Shown: positions 1 to 10,610, counted from the first letter of the stretch. The stretch is DNA of 64,000 nucleotides from Algoriphagus sp. A40 (GCF_002002735.1 NZ_MUNY01000048.1:124001-188000); one strand, 5' to 3'. Notes: a model not told the origin generated them from the letters alone. Numbers and translations are program-made.

Positions 1-1689
1 TAAGGTTGCGTTAAAGTCGATCCTTTTTTGACAGAGTCCCAGACTTGGGTTGGTACCTTCGCCTAAAATGGAATAAGCACCAGCGTCGGTCAGGGTGAAA
101 CTTTCACCTGTAGCGATGGTTTCGAAGCTTCCATCCGGAAAGGTCAGAGTGAATTTGAGATTTTGATCCGTCACCGGAGACAGTGAAAATGTCTCGCAGA
201 TATTCAAATCTGCAGGAATCGTAAATTCAGCCTGAGGGGCTTCTTCTATAGTGACCGTTTCGACAGGATATGTACATCCGTCTGCATTTATTTCTAATAG
301 GTATGTACCGTTAATTAGATCGATGGTTGTCTGGCCGCTTGGCGGAATGGAGCCTTTTAGGATTTCTCCTTTACCCTCTACTAAAATTCGAAACTCACCT
401 GTTGAAATTGGAGCTCCAAAATCCAATGAAACACTTCCTGTATTCACTCCATTATTGGAACAAGTTTCATTTACAACAGAAATGTTGGGGAGCTGTTGAC
501 TGGGTGGAATGGGGAGATTATCCGCATTCAAGGTCAACAATTGGGTGATTTGACAACCGGTTTTTTCTACAACCAAAGAATAGACATTGGGTTCCAAATT
601 GGTATAAATAAGCTGTACCCCTGCATTCAGAGGACCTTCAATTACATTTAATTCAGGGATGTAAAGTGCATCTACATCCGTTTCGACGGTGATTTGGAAA
701 GAGCCGTTTTGGTCGGTACAGTTATCTGGTAGGGCTAGGATTGCGGGTGTGATCTTGGGTGATTCTACTAACTCAAAACCAATGATTCTCTCTGAAATAC
801 AATCCGGATATTGCTCGTTGGTGGTTTGGAAAGTCACTAAATACAATCCAGGTCCGGATAGCTCTGAGGCTTCGAATTCGATCTCAAATCCTGTTGAAAC
901 GGGGCTTCTTGAACCGGTAAACTCTTTTTGGATAAACCAATCACCCGAAATTGGGGTATCAAGGCCGATCTGAATTGATTCTCCTTCGCAGATGGAAGTG
1001 CTCGAGGAAATTATCTTAAAGTCAATTGGCGGACCGACAAAAGTGGTTCCAATGATCAAGCAAGTTGTTTTTCCAGTAGCATCAGTTTGGTATAATTCCA
1101 CCAAATGGTAGCCTTCGCTGTATGAAAGATAATTGTTGCCTGTACCCAACAGGTTACCGGTTACATCTTTCCATTCAATGGTAAATTCGGATAGGTTGGA
1201 AGTGGCGGGATCTAAAGCAGTCAATAGAGTCGGGGAACCAGCGCATAAAAGGTAATCAGGTAATAAAGCCAATTCGGGGCCTTGTTGGACCGTAACTGTT
1301 AGCTGATTTTGGTAATAGGCCGGATTAGTTCCCCTTCGGACACTCAATTGAACCGTATATGATCCAACCTCAGAAAAAACTACCTGAATGGTCTCCAATT
1401 GGGCTCCTCCAGTTCTGGCAAATATGGCCTTACCTGCTGAATCGGTAACCAGCCAATTGTAAACGTCCCCAGGATTACCTCCTCCACTGAAAGTGCCGAC
1501 TACACCACCGAAAACAATACATAGGTTTTCCGGACCGACCAGTTGTGGGTCTGCCTTAATGGAAAAGTGATGGTCATGTAGAGGTAGGGGTAAGCTGTTG
1601 CCTCCGCTGAAAGAATAAAGCGGAAATAGCAAACTTGCCCAAACTAATAACAGCCTAATCTTCCCTTTTGGAAATTGAATCTTGGCCAA
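1..1689 (-). CDS. PKD-repeat surface protein, N-terminal part (cut by window edge)
   Basis: An open frame of 563 codons runs to the left edge of the window; several hundred codons at both ends were read by eye without an in-frame stop. No ATG occurs between the upstream in-frame TGA and the signal peptide, so a TTG at 1687-1689 is the best start. It gives a basic n-region (AKIQFPKGKIR) and a hydrophobic stretch (LLLVWASLLFPLY). The exported part consists of repeated PKD/Ig-like beta modules with phrases such as NGSFQITV and NETCSNNGVNTGSVSL. These closely resemble modules in the neighbouring giant protein at 2723-8242, so the two are paralogues. The family is normally secreted by the type IX system and ends in a gliding-type C-terminal domain, which here would lie outside the window. 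The family call is good; the start is uncertain. Confidence 0.75.
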   Translation of the reverse strand, partial: MAKIQFPKGKIRLLLVWASLLFPLYSFSGGNSLPLPLHDHHFSIKADPQLVGPENLCIVFGGVVGTFSGGGNPGDVYNWLVTDSAGKAIFARTGGAQLETIQVVFSEVGSYTVQLSVRRGTNPAYYQNQLTVTVQQGPELALLPDYLLCAGSPTLLTALDPATSNLSEFTIEWKDVTGNLLGTGNNYLSYSEGYHLVELYQTDATGKTTCLIIGTTFVGPPIDFKIISSSTSICEGESIQIGLDTPISGDWFIQKEFTGSRSPVSTGFEIEFEASELSGPGLYLVTFQTTNEQYPDCISERIIGFELVESPKITPAILALPDNCTDQNGSFQITVETDVDALYIPELNVIEGPLNAGVQLIYTNLEPNVYSLVVEKTGCQITQLLTLNADNLPIPPSQQLPNISVVNETCSNNGVNTGSVSLDFGAPISTGEFRILVEGKGEILKGSIPPSGQTTIDLINGTYLLEINADGCTYPVETVTIEEAPQAEFTIPADLNICETFSLSPVTDQNLKFTLTFPDGSFETIATGESFTLTDAGAYSILGEGTNPSLGLCQKRIDFNATL

Positions 1690-1968
1690 TGAAGTACTTT
1701 TAAAGGAGGGATTATTTACAAAGGTAATTTTCCTTTGTGTTCAGGTAATGCTCTTTTTGTCAAAAAACGTTCCACCTACTTTTTATAGTATTTAAAATAG
1801 GATCACTGGATCCTTCGCCTGAAAGACTAAAAAATCTGTTAGAGAAGCAGATTAATGCTCACAACCCACAAAACGTGAATTTGTACTTCAATCTTTATTC
1901 AAATTTGCCACTAATAAGAATTCTGAAAATCCATAACCCAAAAGCAGATTAACCCAAACTGAATTTTC
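1690..1968. other. Intergenic region, no gene seen
   Basis: This stretch separates the partial surface-protein gene from yaaA, both on the minus strand. It is AT-rich and contains only short open frames with no recognisable protein. It probably holds the promoter of the partial gene, but no convincing promoter match was found and no strong terminator hairpin follows yaaA. Confidence 0.5.
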
Positions 1969-2721
1969 TCACCTGATAAAAGTCCAATCAGAACTGTCAC
2001 TCATTGGGCCTGAGAATTCATATCCCTCTTGATTAAAGGATTTGAGCTCTTCCGGATTTTCAATCCGGTTCTTGATGGCAAAATTAGTCATCATTCCTCT
2101 GGCTTGTTTGGCAAAAAATCCGATGACCTGATAGGTTCCATTCTTGAATTCCTTGAAATGGATATTCACCAAAGGTGATTTTAGGGTATTGAGATGAACG
2201 GCTTTGAAGTATTCCTGAGAGGCTAAATTGACAATCGGTCTGCCGGCTGCGGCCTCATTGATCGCTTTGGCTATTTTTTTGTCCCAATATTCGTATAGGT
2301 TTTTGCCTTTTTTGGTCTCTAGCCGAGTGCCCATTTCCAGGCGGTAAGGCTGGATCAAATCAAGAGGTTTCAGAAGGCCATACAGCCCCGAAAGAATTCT
2401 CAGTTGCTTTTGAGCAAACTCAAAATCCTCAGAGGAGTAGCTGTCCACATCGATTTTAGTATAAACATCCCCGTTGAAAGCCAGAATAGCCTGCTTGGAA
2501 TTTTCGAAATTGAATTCCTTTTGAAAGGTTTTGAATCGCTCCTCATTGAGTACTGCCAGATTTTCACTGACATGCATCAATTCAGAGATTTCTCTGGCGG
2601 TTTTTTTCTTCATCACCCCAATCAGGATTTTGATGTCTGATGAAAAGTCTGGCTGCGTAAATTCTTTAAAATTTGGAGTACTGTAATCGAGGGTTTTTGC
2701 GGGGGAAATCAGTATCAGCAT
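1969..2721 (-). CDS. yaaA: Peroxide stress protein YaaA (UPF0246 / DUF328)
   Basis: This 250-residue cytosolic protein opens with the family signature MLILISPAKTLDY and has the usual YaaA length. Further family features are AILAFNGDVYTKID near residue 80 and LKPLDLIQPYRLEMGTRL near residue 115. YaaA limits intracellular iron-driven oxidative damage during hydrogen peroxide stress in E. coli and has DNA-binding ability; that is known of the family, not shown here. The ATG lies one base beyond the stop of the upstream giant secreted protein, so both are probably on one transcript, although their functions look unrelated. Confidence 0.93.
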   Translation of the reverse strand: MLILISPAKTLDYSTPNFKEFTQPDFSSDIKILIGVMKKKTAREISELMHVSENLAVLNEERFKTFQKEFNFENSKQAILAFNGDVYTKIDVDSYSSEDFEFAQKQLRILSGLYGLLKPLDLIQPYRLEMGTRLETKKGKNLYEYWDKKIAKAINEAAAGRPIVNLASQEYFKAVHLNTLKSPLVNIHFKEFKNGTYQVIGFFAKQARGMMTNFAIKNRIENPEELKSFNQEGYEFSGPMSDSSDWTFIR

Positions 2722-2722
2722 A

Positions 2723-5700
2723 CTATTGGATAATCGTAATCGCTTTGGTTTCGGTTTGGGTAAGATTTTGTTCTCTGGAAGTAAACTTCACTACGACAGC
2801 ATATGTTCCATTTGGGACAAATCCACCGTTAACTACCCCATCCCAAGGGCAGAAAGGTTGCCTTGGTTCAAGGTTTTCGTGTTCACAGTAGAAGATCAAT
2901 TCGCCCCAACGGTTAAAGATAAACACCTCAATATCATCAATGAAGTCATTTGCATATAGAATAAATCCGCGGTTGGGATCATTAAGTACCACGCCATTTG
3001 GATATGATACCCGGAGTCTACAATCTTCGTTGACCAGGAATGTTGCAATATATTCGCAGCCCAAATTATCAGAAACCCGAAGCTCATAATTCCCCGGCAG
3101 GGTAGGAGTGAAAATTGCATCCTGAGATACTTCCACACCATTCAAAAGCCAGCTATAATTATCATAATCCCCCGGATCGATGCTGGTTGTGATCCCTTCT
3201 ATAGCACATATGGTAAATTCAACAGGGACAACCGGTGGAATTATGGTTGACTTGGCCACTACGCCATTGGCTCGGCCAAGTTCACAGCCAAACTCACTTC
3301 GGAGGAGTGCTTCGTAGGTTCCTTCTTGAGAAACTTGAATGATTGGTAAATTGTCAAATCCAAAGATTCGGGTTCGGGTACCGCCAACCACACTATACCA
3401 TTCAATTTCATCAACCGATGTCAAATCCGCTATGATAGTGATAGACGTACTGGTTTGTTCGATACAGAAAGGAACCACGTCCAAACTCACGCTGACTGCT
3501 TCTGTCAGGATTTCGGCAGTGAAAGGGATTTCGCTGGTCGGGCAAAGTCCTCCGGCAGCAGGTTGGACTTCCAAGGAGTAATTTCCAGCACGACTTGGGA
3601 CAAAAGTCTGCCTTCTTCCCACAATCACGCCCAATTCATCTTTCCAAAGGAAAATCACATCAGCCGGATCTGCATTGTTCAATACTGCCTCGTATCTAAT
3701 TCCAGTTTGGCAATCGACAATCGGGCCGGCAAGTTCATAATCCAAGGGCTGAGTGATGGTCACGTTCATTTCAATTTCCTTTGGACAATTGACGCCGGTT
3801 GGATCTACACCTAGGATGGTGTAAAGTCCGGTTTGGGTAAGTGTGAAATTTCCCCCTGCATCGGGAGAAATGGTGGTTCCAGTAGAATTTCTGGCGGTGT
3901 AGTTTAATGGATCTGGACCGACTGGCGCAAAAATTAAATTTTCGCAAGCAGTCACATCCGTGGGCACTGAGAAAACTACTTCGAATTTTTGAGCAATGGA
4001 ATAGAATGTAGGGTCAGGTACAGCACAACCAGAATTGTCTGCAACTTCTACCAGATAATCTCCATATGGTACCGCAATTTCAAATGTGGCTAGGTTTGGA
4101 AGAATACCAGTAAACACTTGGCCGTCACGCTGTCTCACTGCGGAATAGGTTCCGGTTTGGGCAGTTCCATTAGTAAAAGAAATCGTGATTTTTCCTGGTT
4201 CTACTCCATTAGGAGAACAGATCTCATCAGATGGTGTTGCTGAAAATGCATAGGGGGCAGGCGGATTTTGATTCTCCACAGTTACAGATGAGGAATAGAA
4301 ACATCCCGTGCTGTTTTCTGCTTCAATCGTATAGATTCCAGGCAAAACCCCAATTATCGGGATCACATCTCCGGCATTTACATTGGAGAAAATCTGGCTT
4401 AGCTCAGGAATCCGAACAACAGAGGCATTAGCCTGCATCGTAATTTCAAATGATCCGTCTGCTGTGGTACAATCCGTGGCAGGGTTGGTTTGGGCCGCGA
4501 CAAAGACCGGAAGCTCATTGACCAGCAAATCCAACTTCTTCTCAATTGTACATCCTGCCAAAATTGGATCCAGGGTTACAAAAATGATCTCGTATTGTCC
4601 GGGTCCCGGAAGGGTATTGATGAAGAGCTCCAATTCGAAAAATTCTCCCAGCGAAACTCTCGTGCCGCTGGCATTCAGGTCATAAAACCACTCTCCTGTA
4701 ATCGGAGTATTTGGAGAAAATGTCACTGAAGTTTCTTCATAACAAACCTCAGTTGCTGATTGATTAAGGTCAAACTCAAATGCAGGCCCCACAAAAACTT
4801 CTGCAGTTGCGGGACAAGTTTCAAAAAGCAAAGCTTCATCATCAGACAATCCACTTGGCAATCTGAAACTCACTTCAACGGTGTAGATACTTTCTTCTGT
4901 CACATCAATGGAGTTGGAGTTTTCATCTCCAAATACCACTCCGGCAGCATTTGTCCACTGGAAATCATAGAGGCCATCGGCAGGATCATAGCCGTCTATA
5001 GCAGTCAGCGTTACAGGATTTCCAGCGCAAAGTGTGGCATCTGCAGCCAAAGTCAAAGTCGGCGGGGCGACTACTTCTATTTCTCCCTCTGCTGTGAAAT
5101 AATCGGGATCACCGCATCGATCCACGCGTAGTTCAATGGTATAAATCCCAGGTAGGGTAAAGATTTGATCCAAAGTCTGGAACTGATCCCCCGGACCTCC
5201 ATAATCGGACCTGATCACAGTCCCGTCCTCATGGGTTATGGTCCAGAAATAGGAATCAATGTCCGGTTCTCCTGCACCTTCCAAAAGAGCGCTGGCACCT
5301 AATTCCGGATCCAGACAAAGCCTTGGAGGAAAAGAAAGCGCTGGCTCTGGGATTGAGCTTCCTGAGTTCTGCACAAACGAGGGAAGACCGAGATTGGCAG
5401 TTCCAGGCATAGGTTCGACAGCATCTTGATTGAAAGTGCTGGTTCCGTTACAGCCTGATCCTACCTGTACCTGTCCGATTCGGTTATCTCCCACTACGGC
5501 GACATAAATCTGTCCGTCGGAGGCGATCTGCAGAGCACCGAGGTTTAGACTTGAGGTTCCTCCGACTGTTTTCTTGGTGGAAAGAATGCAGGCCTCTCGT
5601 TGTGCTCGGGTAGTGGCTGAGTCAAAGCAAGAAGGACAGGTTGCTGCGGTTGGATCGTCATTATCTATAGCTTTGATTATAAATTCCTCGATCCCGGGGC

Positions 5701-8242
5701 CACCGTTGCGATAGGAGACGAGCACACGATCGGAGTCTTGGTTGAATTCCAATCCATAGATATCGCCATTACATCCCAGGTCAAGTCGAGCATATTCTGT
5801 AAGCTCTCCGGTTTGTTGATCAAATTCAAAGATTTCAGTCTTGTTACATCCCCCTTCAGAAATGGTCACTGCCAGTTTGGTCCCGTCAGGGCTGAATTTC
5901 ATGGCGCCGACACCAGAGTTGAATCCGTGATTGCCTCCCACGGAACTCATTACAGGTTGTCCTATGCCTTGCCCTGAAACCGGATAGGCCCTGAAAGTAT
6001 TGTTTCCCAATTCATGAAACATCACCCAAGTAGTATCTCCACTCGAAAGCGCAGCCGATTGTTCGGTGGAGGGGCTGAATAGGAAGTTGTTTTTGGTAAC
6101 CACGTTTCCGACGCCAGTCTGATTTTCAGATTTGATATCGACCAGTGAGTAGCTGACGGTATTGGTTCCTCCGGCAGTGGCCTGAGTCGTGAAAAGATAA
6201 AATAAGGTAGGTTGCTGGGCTACTGGAACTGCCAGAACCGACTGACTGGAGGTATTGTCCCCTCCTATACTGTCTCCGTTTGCCATCAGATCACCATTTA
6301 GATCCCAGACAGCTTGTCCGTCAGTGAAAAACAAGACTTGTCCAGCCTGATCTGAAATGGTGGTAGTTCCGGCCGGTATATTCTGGGGATGTCTTTCTGC
6401 AATCGGCCTGGGAGTCGGAGCTGTCGAATCATTTGGATCTGGATTGAAGTCCAAACCCGCTCCGTCACCGAAATACCAAATGTTGTTTGTTTGGTCTGGC
6501 AGATCCCAGATTTTCACCCGGATTTCGGCATAGGCGTAGCATTGTGAATCTGGTTCCCTGACCAAAACCCAATACAGCCCAGGTGTACAAACTTCATTTG
6601 CCTCTTTAGCGATCCACCCTCTGTCACGTTTATTGGACCAGAAATACTCGTATGTGTCGCCTCCACCTCCCGGAGGAGCTTCACCACCTTGCTCACCTTC
6701 CGCAGCTTGGGCTTGCAGAAGAGGATCCAGATCAATACAGCTCAGACAAAGTGTGGTATCAGATGGAGTAAAGTTTGCCTCCAGCTTATTTTCTGTCAGA
6801 GGAATTGTTTTGGGGATGCTTTGTTTAGTACCGTCGGCAAACTCCACAGTCAAGGTCACGGCTAAGCTTGTTCCCTGAGTCGCATCCTGAGGGATCAGAA
6901 AGTGCTCTTGGGTATAATCTGCAGGAAGTGGATTGCCGAGTGAATCAGTCAAAGGCGGTGAAAATTCCCAATTAAAGGAGACAGGCTGGTAGTTTTCAGG
7001 AGTGATGACACTCGTCAATTGCACCGGATTGTTTGAGCAGGGGGCGTCCGGTGCCCAGGTAAAATCTACAGTTGGGGTGATATCTGCATTTGGAGCGAAA
7101 ACCGGAAAGATTTTACCGCAAAAATCAGTGCCATTGAATGGGTCTTCTTCCAAAGTAAGGAGCGAGAGATCAGGCTCATTTGGATTAGTGACACGCCCAA
7201 TCAATTGTGGGCCACCGGCCACCTCTTCGTAAATATAATATAGCTGCCCGTCAGGCCCGGACTTGACATCATAGACTTGATTGAGTCCTGCAGTCAAAGG
7301 AATCTCTTCTGGAGTTGCGCTTAGGTCACTGGCAGGAACTCGGAAAAGCTGATTTCCTCTGGAAAAATAAATGAAAGAACCGTCCGCTGAAAAATCAGCT
7401 CCGCCTATGTCTCCACTTCCTCCTGATCCTGAGATAGGGGCTGGGGAGCCAAAATTCCCAGTGCCTGTATTGAACGGAATGACCAGAATGTCATCCCCGG
7501 CATTTTCTGAAATGACAATTAACCGGCTGTTTTCCTCATCAAAAACAATGGCTTTGGGAGTAAAAGGGATGGCCTCTGTATCTGTCTGTGTAAAACTCCC
7601 CTGTGTGGATTCCAATTCTCTCGAAATGAGTTGCCCAGCGTTGAAACTGATGAGATAGGAAGGGGAGGCCGGGGTTTTCACAACCAAAACAGCTCCGGAA
7701 GCGGGACCAATTGCCTGGTCTTTGACGGTGACTTCTCCCAAAGGCCTTTCATTTCCGGTAGCCTGTCCGGGGGCATTCATGTCTACTACTGCGTACTGAA
7801 GTTGGCCTCCCGGTGAGATATAAAATATATAAAAAAGCTTATTTCCTTCCGGATCATACTCCAGAAATCCGGTTGCCACTTTCTGGTGGCCGTCAATGTC
7901 TCCGTTCAATCCCGAACCCACACCTTGGATAGGTTGGGAACTGTAGTCATAGACCAGCTCGCCATTTGTGGCAAAAAGCGGCTGACCCGTGATCGGGTCG
8001 ATAGCGAGTGCGTTGTTATTTGCTCCGATAATTACAGCTCCCGGAAGAGTCTGGACAGTTGCGGTGCCTCCTTTTCCGAAGGACAAATAGCTATTTGCTG
8101 CACTTGGGCTGCAATACCCAAAAATCCACTCGTTATCATTGAAGCCTTGGGCATACCCTAAACTGCTGATTCCGAAAAAGCTCAGAGAAATGAAGCTTGC
8201 AAAAATTAAAATGAACCTTATGGAAATAGGGCTGCTTTTCAT
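2723..8242 (-). CDS. Giant T9SS type B sorting-domain protein with PKD-like repeats
   Basis: A secreted protein of about 1,839 residues. The frame is open up to 8320, but the ATG at 8242 places a classic signal peptide (MKSSPISIRFILIFASFISL..., ending GYAQ) at the N-terminus and is preferred. Two blocks beginning NEWIFGYCSP and NNIWYFGDGAGLDF look like duplicated beta-propeller-type modules, typical openings of this Bacteroidota family. Next come about ten PKD/Ig-like modules with paired cysteines. The last ~85 residues (VFIFNRWGELIF, then PWDGVVNGGFVPNGTYAV) form the gliding motility-associated C-terminal domain, the type B signal for T9SS export and surface anchoring. It is transcribed divergently from a PorP/SprF gene, the usual partner of such cargo. 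Its exact ligand or role cannot be told. Confidence 0.9.
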   Translation of the reverse strand: MKSSPISIRFILIFASFISLSFFGISSLGYAQGFNDNEWIFGYCSPSAANSYLSFGKGGTATVQTLPGAVIIGANNNALAIDPITGQPLFATNGELVYDYSSQPIQGVGSGLNGDIDGHQKVATGFLEYDPEGNKLFYIFYISPGGQLQYAVVDMNAPGQATGNERPLGEVTVKDQAIGPASGAVLVVKTPASPSYLISFNAGQLISRELESTQGSFTQTDTEAIPFTPKAIVFDEENSRLIVISENAGDDILVIPFNTGTGNFGSPAPISGSGGSGDIGGADFSADGSFIYFSRGNQLFRVPASDLSATPEEIPLTAGLNQVYDVKSGPDGQLYYIYEEVAGGPQLIGRVTNPNEPDLSLLTLEEDPFNGTDFCGKIFPVFAPNADITPTVDFTWAPDAPCSNNPVQLTSVITPENYQPVSFNWEFSPPLTDSLGNPLPADYTQEHFLIPQDATQGTSLAVTLTVEFADGTKQSIPKTIPLTENKLEANFTPSDTTLCLSCIDLDPLLQAQAAEGEQGGEAPPGGGGDTYEYFWSNKRDRGWIAKEANEVCTPGLYWVLVREPDSQCYAYAEIRVKIWDLPDQTNNIWYFGDGAGLDFNPDPNDSTAPTPRPIAERHPQNIPAGTTTISDQAGQVLFFTDGQAVWDLNGDLMANGDSIGGDNTSSQSVLAVPVAQQPTLFYLFTTQATAGGTNTVSYSLVDIKSENQTGVGNVVTKNNFLFSPSTEQSAALSSGDTTWVMFHELGNNTFRAYPVSGQGIGQPVMSSVGGNHGFNSGVGAMKFSPDGTKLAVTISEGGCNKTEIFEFDQQTGELTEYARLDLGCNGDIYGLEFNQDSDRVLVSYRNGGPGIEEFIIKAIDNDDPTAATCPSCFDSATTRAQREACILSTKKTVGGTSSLNLGALQIASDGQIYVAVVGDNRIGQVQVGSGCNGTSTFNQDAVEPMPGTANLGLPSFVQNSGSSIPEPALSFPPRLCLDPELGASALLEGAGEPDIDSYFWTITHEDGTVIRSDYGGPGDQFQTLDQIFTLPGIYTIELRVDRCGDPDYFTAEGEIEVVAPPTLTLAADATLCAGNPVTLTAIDGYDPADGLYDFQWTNAAGVVFGDENSNSIDVTEESIYTVEVSFRLPSGLSDDEALLFETCPATAEVFVGPAFEFDLNQSATEVCYEETSVTFSPNTPITGEWFYDLNASGTRVSLGEFFELELFINTLPGPGQYEIIFVTLDPILAGCTIEKKLDLLVNELPVFVAAQTNPATDCTTADGSFEITMQANASVVRIPELSQIFSNVNAGDVIPIIGVLPGIYTIEAENSTGCFYSSSVTVENQNPPAPYAFSATPSDEICSPNGVEPGKITISFTNGTAQTGTYSAVRQRDGQVFTGILPNLATFEIAVPYGDYLVEVADNSGCAVPDPTFYSIAQKFEVVFSVPTDVTACENLIFAPVGPDPLNYTARNSTGTTISPDAGGNFTLTQTGLYTILGVDPTGVNCPKEIEMNVTITQPLDYELAGPIVDCQTGIRYEAVLNNADPADVIFLWKDELGVIVGRRQTFVPSRAGNYSLEVQPAAGGLCPTSEIPFTAEILTEAVSVSLDVVPFCIEQTSTSITIIADLTSVDEIEWYSVVGGTRTRIFGFDNLPIIQVSQEGTYEALLRSEFGCELGRANGVVAKSTIIPPVVPVEFTICAIEGITTSIDPGDYDNYSWLLNGVEVSQDAIFTPTLPGNYELRVSDNLGCEYIATFLVNEDCRLRVSYPNGVVLNDPNRGFILYANDFIDDIEVFIFNRWGELIFYCEHENLEPRQPFCPWDGVVNGGFVPNGTYAVVVKFTSREQNLTQTETKAITIIQ

Positions 8243-8324
8243 ATTTTTCGATCTGCTTACTAAAACAACCAAAGGGCTGGATCGTTTAGAAGCTAACTGA
8301 ATACTCAAATAAACGAACAATTCC

Positions 8325-9371
8325 TTGTTACGGTCTCTGCGAAGTATGGTTTTTTTTACAGGGTTTTGGCTATGCCTTTCCCTGTCCGCCTCGGCACAAG
8401 ATCCCCAATATAGCCAGTATTATGCTGCCCCGCTTTATCTAAACCCGGCAATGGCCGGTGGGGAACTCACCGGTCGCGTTGGCTTCAACTATCGAAACCA
8501 ATGGCCTTCGATTGATGCCCAGTTCACAACATTTTCAGCGTATTACGATACTTACCTTCCGGATTACAACAGTGGAATAGGAATTCATGTGATGCAGGAT
8601 ACAGAAGGGGCTGCAAAACTTCGATCCACCACGATTTCAGCCATGTATTCCTATGAACTGAAATTGGGTGACAATTCTTATTTCCGTCCTGGATTCCAAG
8701 CCAGCTACATCCGTCGGGAAATTGGCTTTTATGAAAATCTGGTTTTTGCCAACCAAATCAACCCCAATGATCCATTTGGACCAATCTTTCCGGGAACTGA
8801 TATTCCTGGATTGGGTGATCCGGTCGGGATGCTTTCACTTTCAGTCGGAGGATTGTTTTTCACCGAGAATCTTTGGGCAGGTTTTTCAGCCCACCATGTG
8901 AACGAACCAAACCAATCCTTTATCGAAGGGGTCAGTCCACTTCCGATGAAACTTTCCTTCCATGCAGGGTATCGGATTCCGCTGTCCGAAGGGGGCATGC
9001 GTGGAGATTTTACCCATTTGAGAAAGCAGCGCTCGCTAACACCAACAGTAAATTATAAGCAACAAGGACCTTTCCAGCAATTGGATGTTGGAGCCTATTT
9101 TTCCATTGAACCCATCGTTTTTGGACTTTGGTACAGAGGATTGCCCTTCAAGCCAGTGGAGGAACAGAGCAACCGGGATGCGATCGTTATGATGTTTGGA
9201 GTCAATCTTCTCAGCGGGCTCAATATTGGTTACAGTTTCGATTACACTGTTTCCCAACTGGGAATTCAGTCAGGAGGCGCGCATGAACTCAGCTTGTCCT
9301 GGACACTTCCCAATCAATACCAGGGAAAGCCTTCCCGCAGGGACACGATCTTGCCTTGTCCCAAATTCTAA
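8325..9371 (+). CDS. PorP/SprF family type IX secretion system membrane protein
   Basis: A predicted outer-membrane beta-barrel of 348 residues. The mature N-terminus, QDPQYSQYYAAPLYLNPAMAG, is the hallmark of PorP/SprF proteins, which help T9SS cargo with type B C-terminal domains to be exported and anchored. Alternating hydrophobic beta strands fill the rest (for example LNIGYSFDYTVSQLG). An ATG at 8346 would lack positive charge before the hydrophobic core; the TTG at 8325 adds LRSLRS and is the better start. The gene faces the giant cargo gene across a short divergent intergenic region, a common pairing that suggests it serves that protein. Confidence 0.9.
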   Translation: MLRSLRSMVFFTGFWLCLSLSASAQDPQYSQYYAAPLYLNPAMAGGELTGRVGFNYRNQWPSIDAQFTTFSAYYDTYLPDYNSGIGIHVMQDTEGAAKLRSTTISAMYSYELKLGDNSYFRPGFQASYIRREIGFYENLVFANQINPNDPFGPIFPGTDIPGLGDPVGMLSLSVGGLFFTENLWAGFSAHHVNEPNQSFIEGVSPLPMKLSFHAGYRIPLSEGGMRGDFTHLRKQRSLTPTVNYKQQGPFQQLDVGAYFSIEPIVFGLWYRGLPFKPVEEQSNRDAIVMMFGVNLLSGLNIGYSFDYTVSQLGIQSGGAHELSLSWTLPNQYQGKPSRRDTILPCPKF

Positions 9372-9377
9372 TTCCAT

Positions 9378-10610
9378 ATGTCTGTTGAAAATTTGAAATT
9401 CCTGATGATCGGGGTGCTGGTCTTTGGGTTTTCGTCAGAAAAAATTCTGGGATACCTCAATGTGAGAAACCCGGTTCCGAATGTTCCTCAAACTCTGGAA
9501 AATCATCTGGATCGGAAAAAACTCGAGGAAACAAAAGCCTATCAACTTGAGAATTTTCGGTTAAACTTCTTCGAGCAGGGGCTAGGATTCCTCCTTACCC
9601 TCATTTTTATTCTCCAAGGTTGGTTTGGAGATATCGATACCTGGATATCGAGCTTTGGCTATGGGCCTTTGGTGAGTACGCTGCTGTTTTTCGGACTGGT
9701 CATTGGGCTATCCTCCATTCCCAATATCCCTTTTGATTGGTATCAAACTTTTGTCATTGAAGAAAAATACGGGTTCAACAAAATGACCGTCCGAACTTTT
9801 ATTCTGGATAAGCTCAAAGGCTTTGCCCTTGGGGCTTTGGTAGGAGGCGCTTTAATGCTGGTGTTTTTCTGGCTGATTCTCCGCATGGGATCAGATTTCT
9901 GGTGGCAGTTTTGGCTGATAGCGGCTGGTTTTATGGTCTTGGCCAACTTGTTTTATACTTCCTGGATCCTACCGCTTTTCAACAAGCTGACACCGCTGGA
10001 GAACGGTGAGTTGAGGGAAAAGATCCTCCAATATGCCAGATCGGTTGATTTTCCGCTCGACAATGTTTTTGTAATGGATGGCAGCAAGCGCTCTGCCAAG
10101 GCAAATGCTTTTTTCTCCGGAATGGGAAAAAGAAAGAAAGTCGTCCTCTATGATACGCTAATCGAGCAGCATTCCACTGATGAGTTGGTTGCTGTTTTGG
10201 CACATGAAGTGGGGCACTTTAAGAAAAAACATATTGTCTGGGGCATGGTCATTTCTGTACTTCAGACAGGGCTGATGCTGTTTTTGCTGGGAGGATTCAT
10301 CTTTTCTGAAAATATCAGTTTGGCCCTGGGCGGCAACTCCTGGTCGGTAGGCTTGAATTTCATCGGGTTTTCATTGCTGATTTCACCTATTTCGACTGTT
10401 TTGGGATTGGTGATGAACTGGCTGAGCCGCAAAAATGAATTCGAAGCAGATGAATATGCCAAGCTGACTTTTGATGGAAAACCACTGGCCGAAGCGCTGA
10501 AAACGCTCTCCGTCAAAACTCTTAGCAACATCAATCCGCATCCTTGGTATGTGTTTGTGAATTATTCGCATCCTCCGTTATTGGAGCGATTGGAAAAGTT
10601 GGAAAGCTGA
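9378..10610 (+). CDS. M48 family zinc metalloprotease, CaaX protease (Ste24) type
   Basis: An integral membrane protease of 410 residues. The zinc motif HEVGH lies at about residues 276-280 and the third ligand in NEFEADEYA at about residue 356, the Ste24/HtpX arrangement. The N-terminal half has several transmembrane segments and the conserved stretch FEQGLGF, followed by LVIGLSSIPNIPFDWYQTF and EEKYGFNKMT, typical of the CaaX protease 1 subgroup. Bacterial members are thought to act in membrane protein quality control; the substrate here is unknown. The ATG lies 6 bases after the PorP/SprF stop, so co-transcription is likely. Confidence 0.92.
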   Translation: MSVENLKFLMIGVLVFGFSSEKILGYLNVRNPVPNVPQTLENHLDRKKLEETKAYQLENFRLNFFEQGLGFLLTLIFILQGWFGDIDTWISSFGYGPLVSTLLFFGLVIGLSSIPNIPFDWYQTFVIEEKYGFNKMTVRTFILDKLKGFALGALVGGALMLVFFWLILRMGSDFWWQFWLIAAGFMVLANLFYTSWILPLFNKLTPLENGELREKILQYARSVDFPLDNVFVMDGSKRSAKANAFFSGMGKRKKVVLYDTLIEQHSTDELVAVLAHEVGHFKKKHIVWGMVISVLQTGLMLFLLGGFIFSENISLALGGNSWSVGLNFIGFSLLISPISTVLGLVMNWLSRKNEFEADEYAKLTFDGKPLAEALKTLSVKTLSNINPHPWYVFVNYSHPPLLERLEKLES

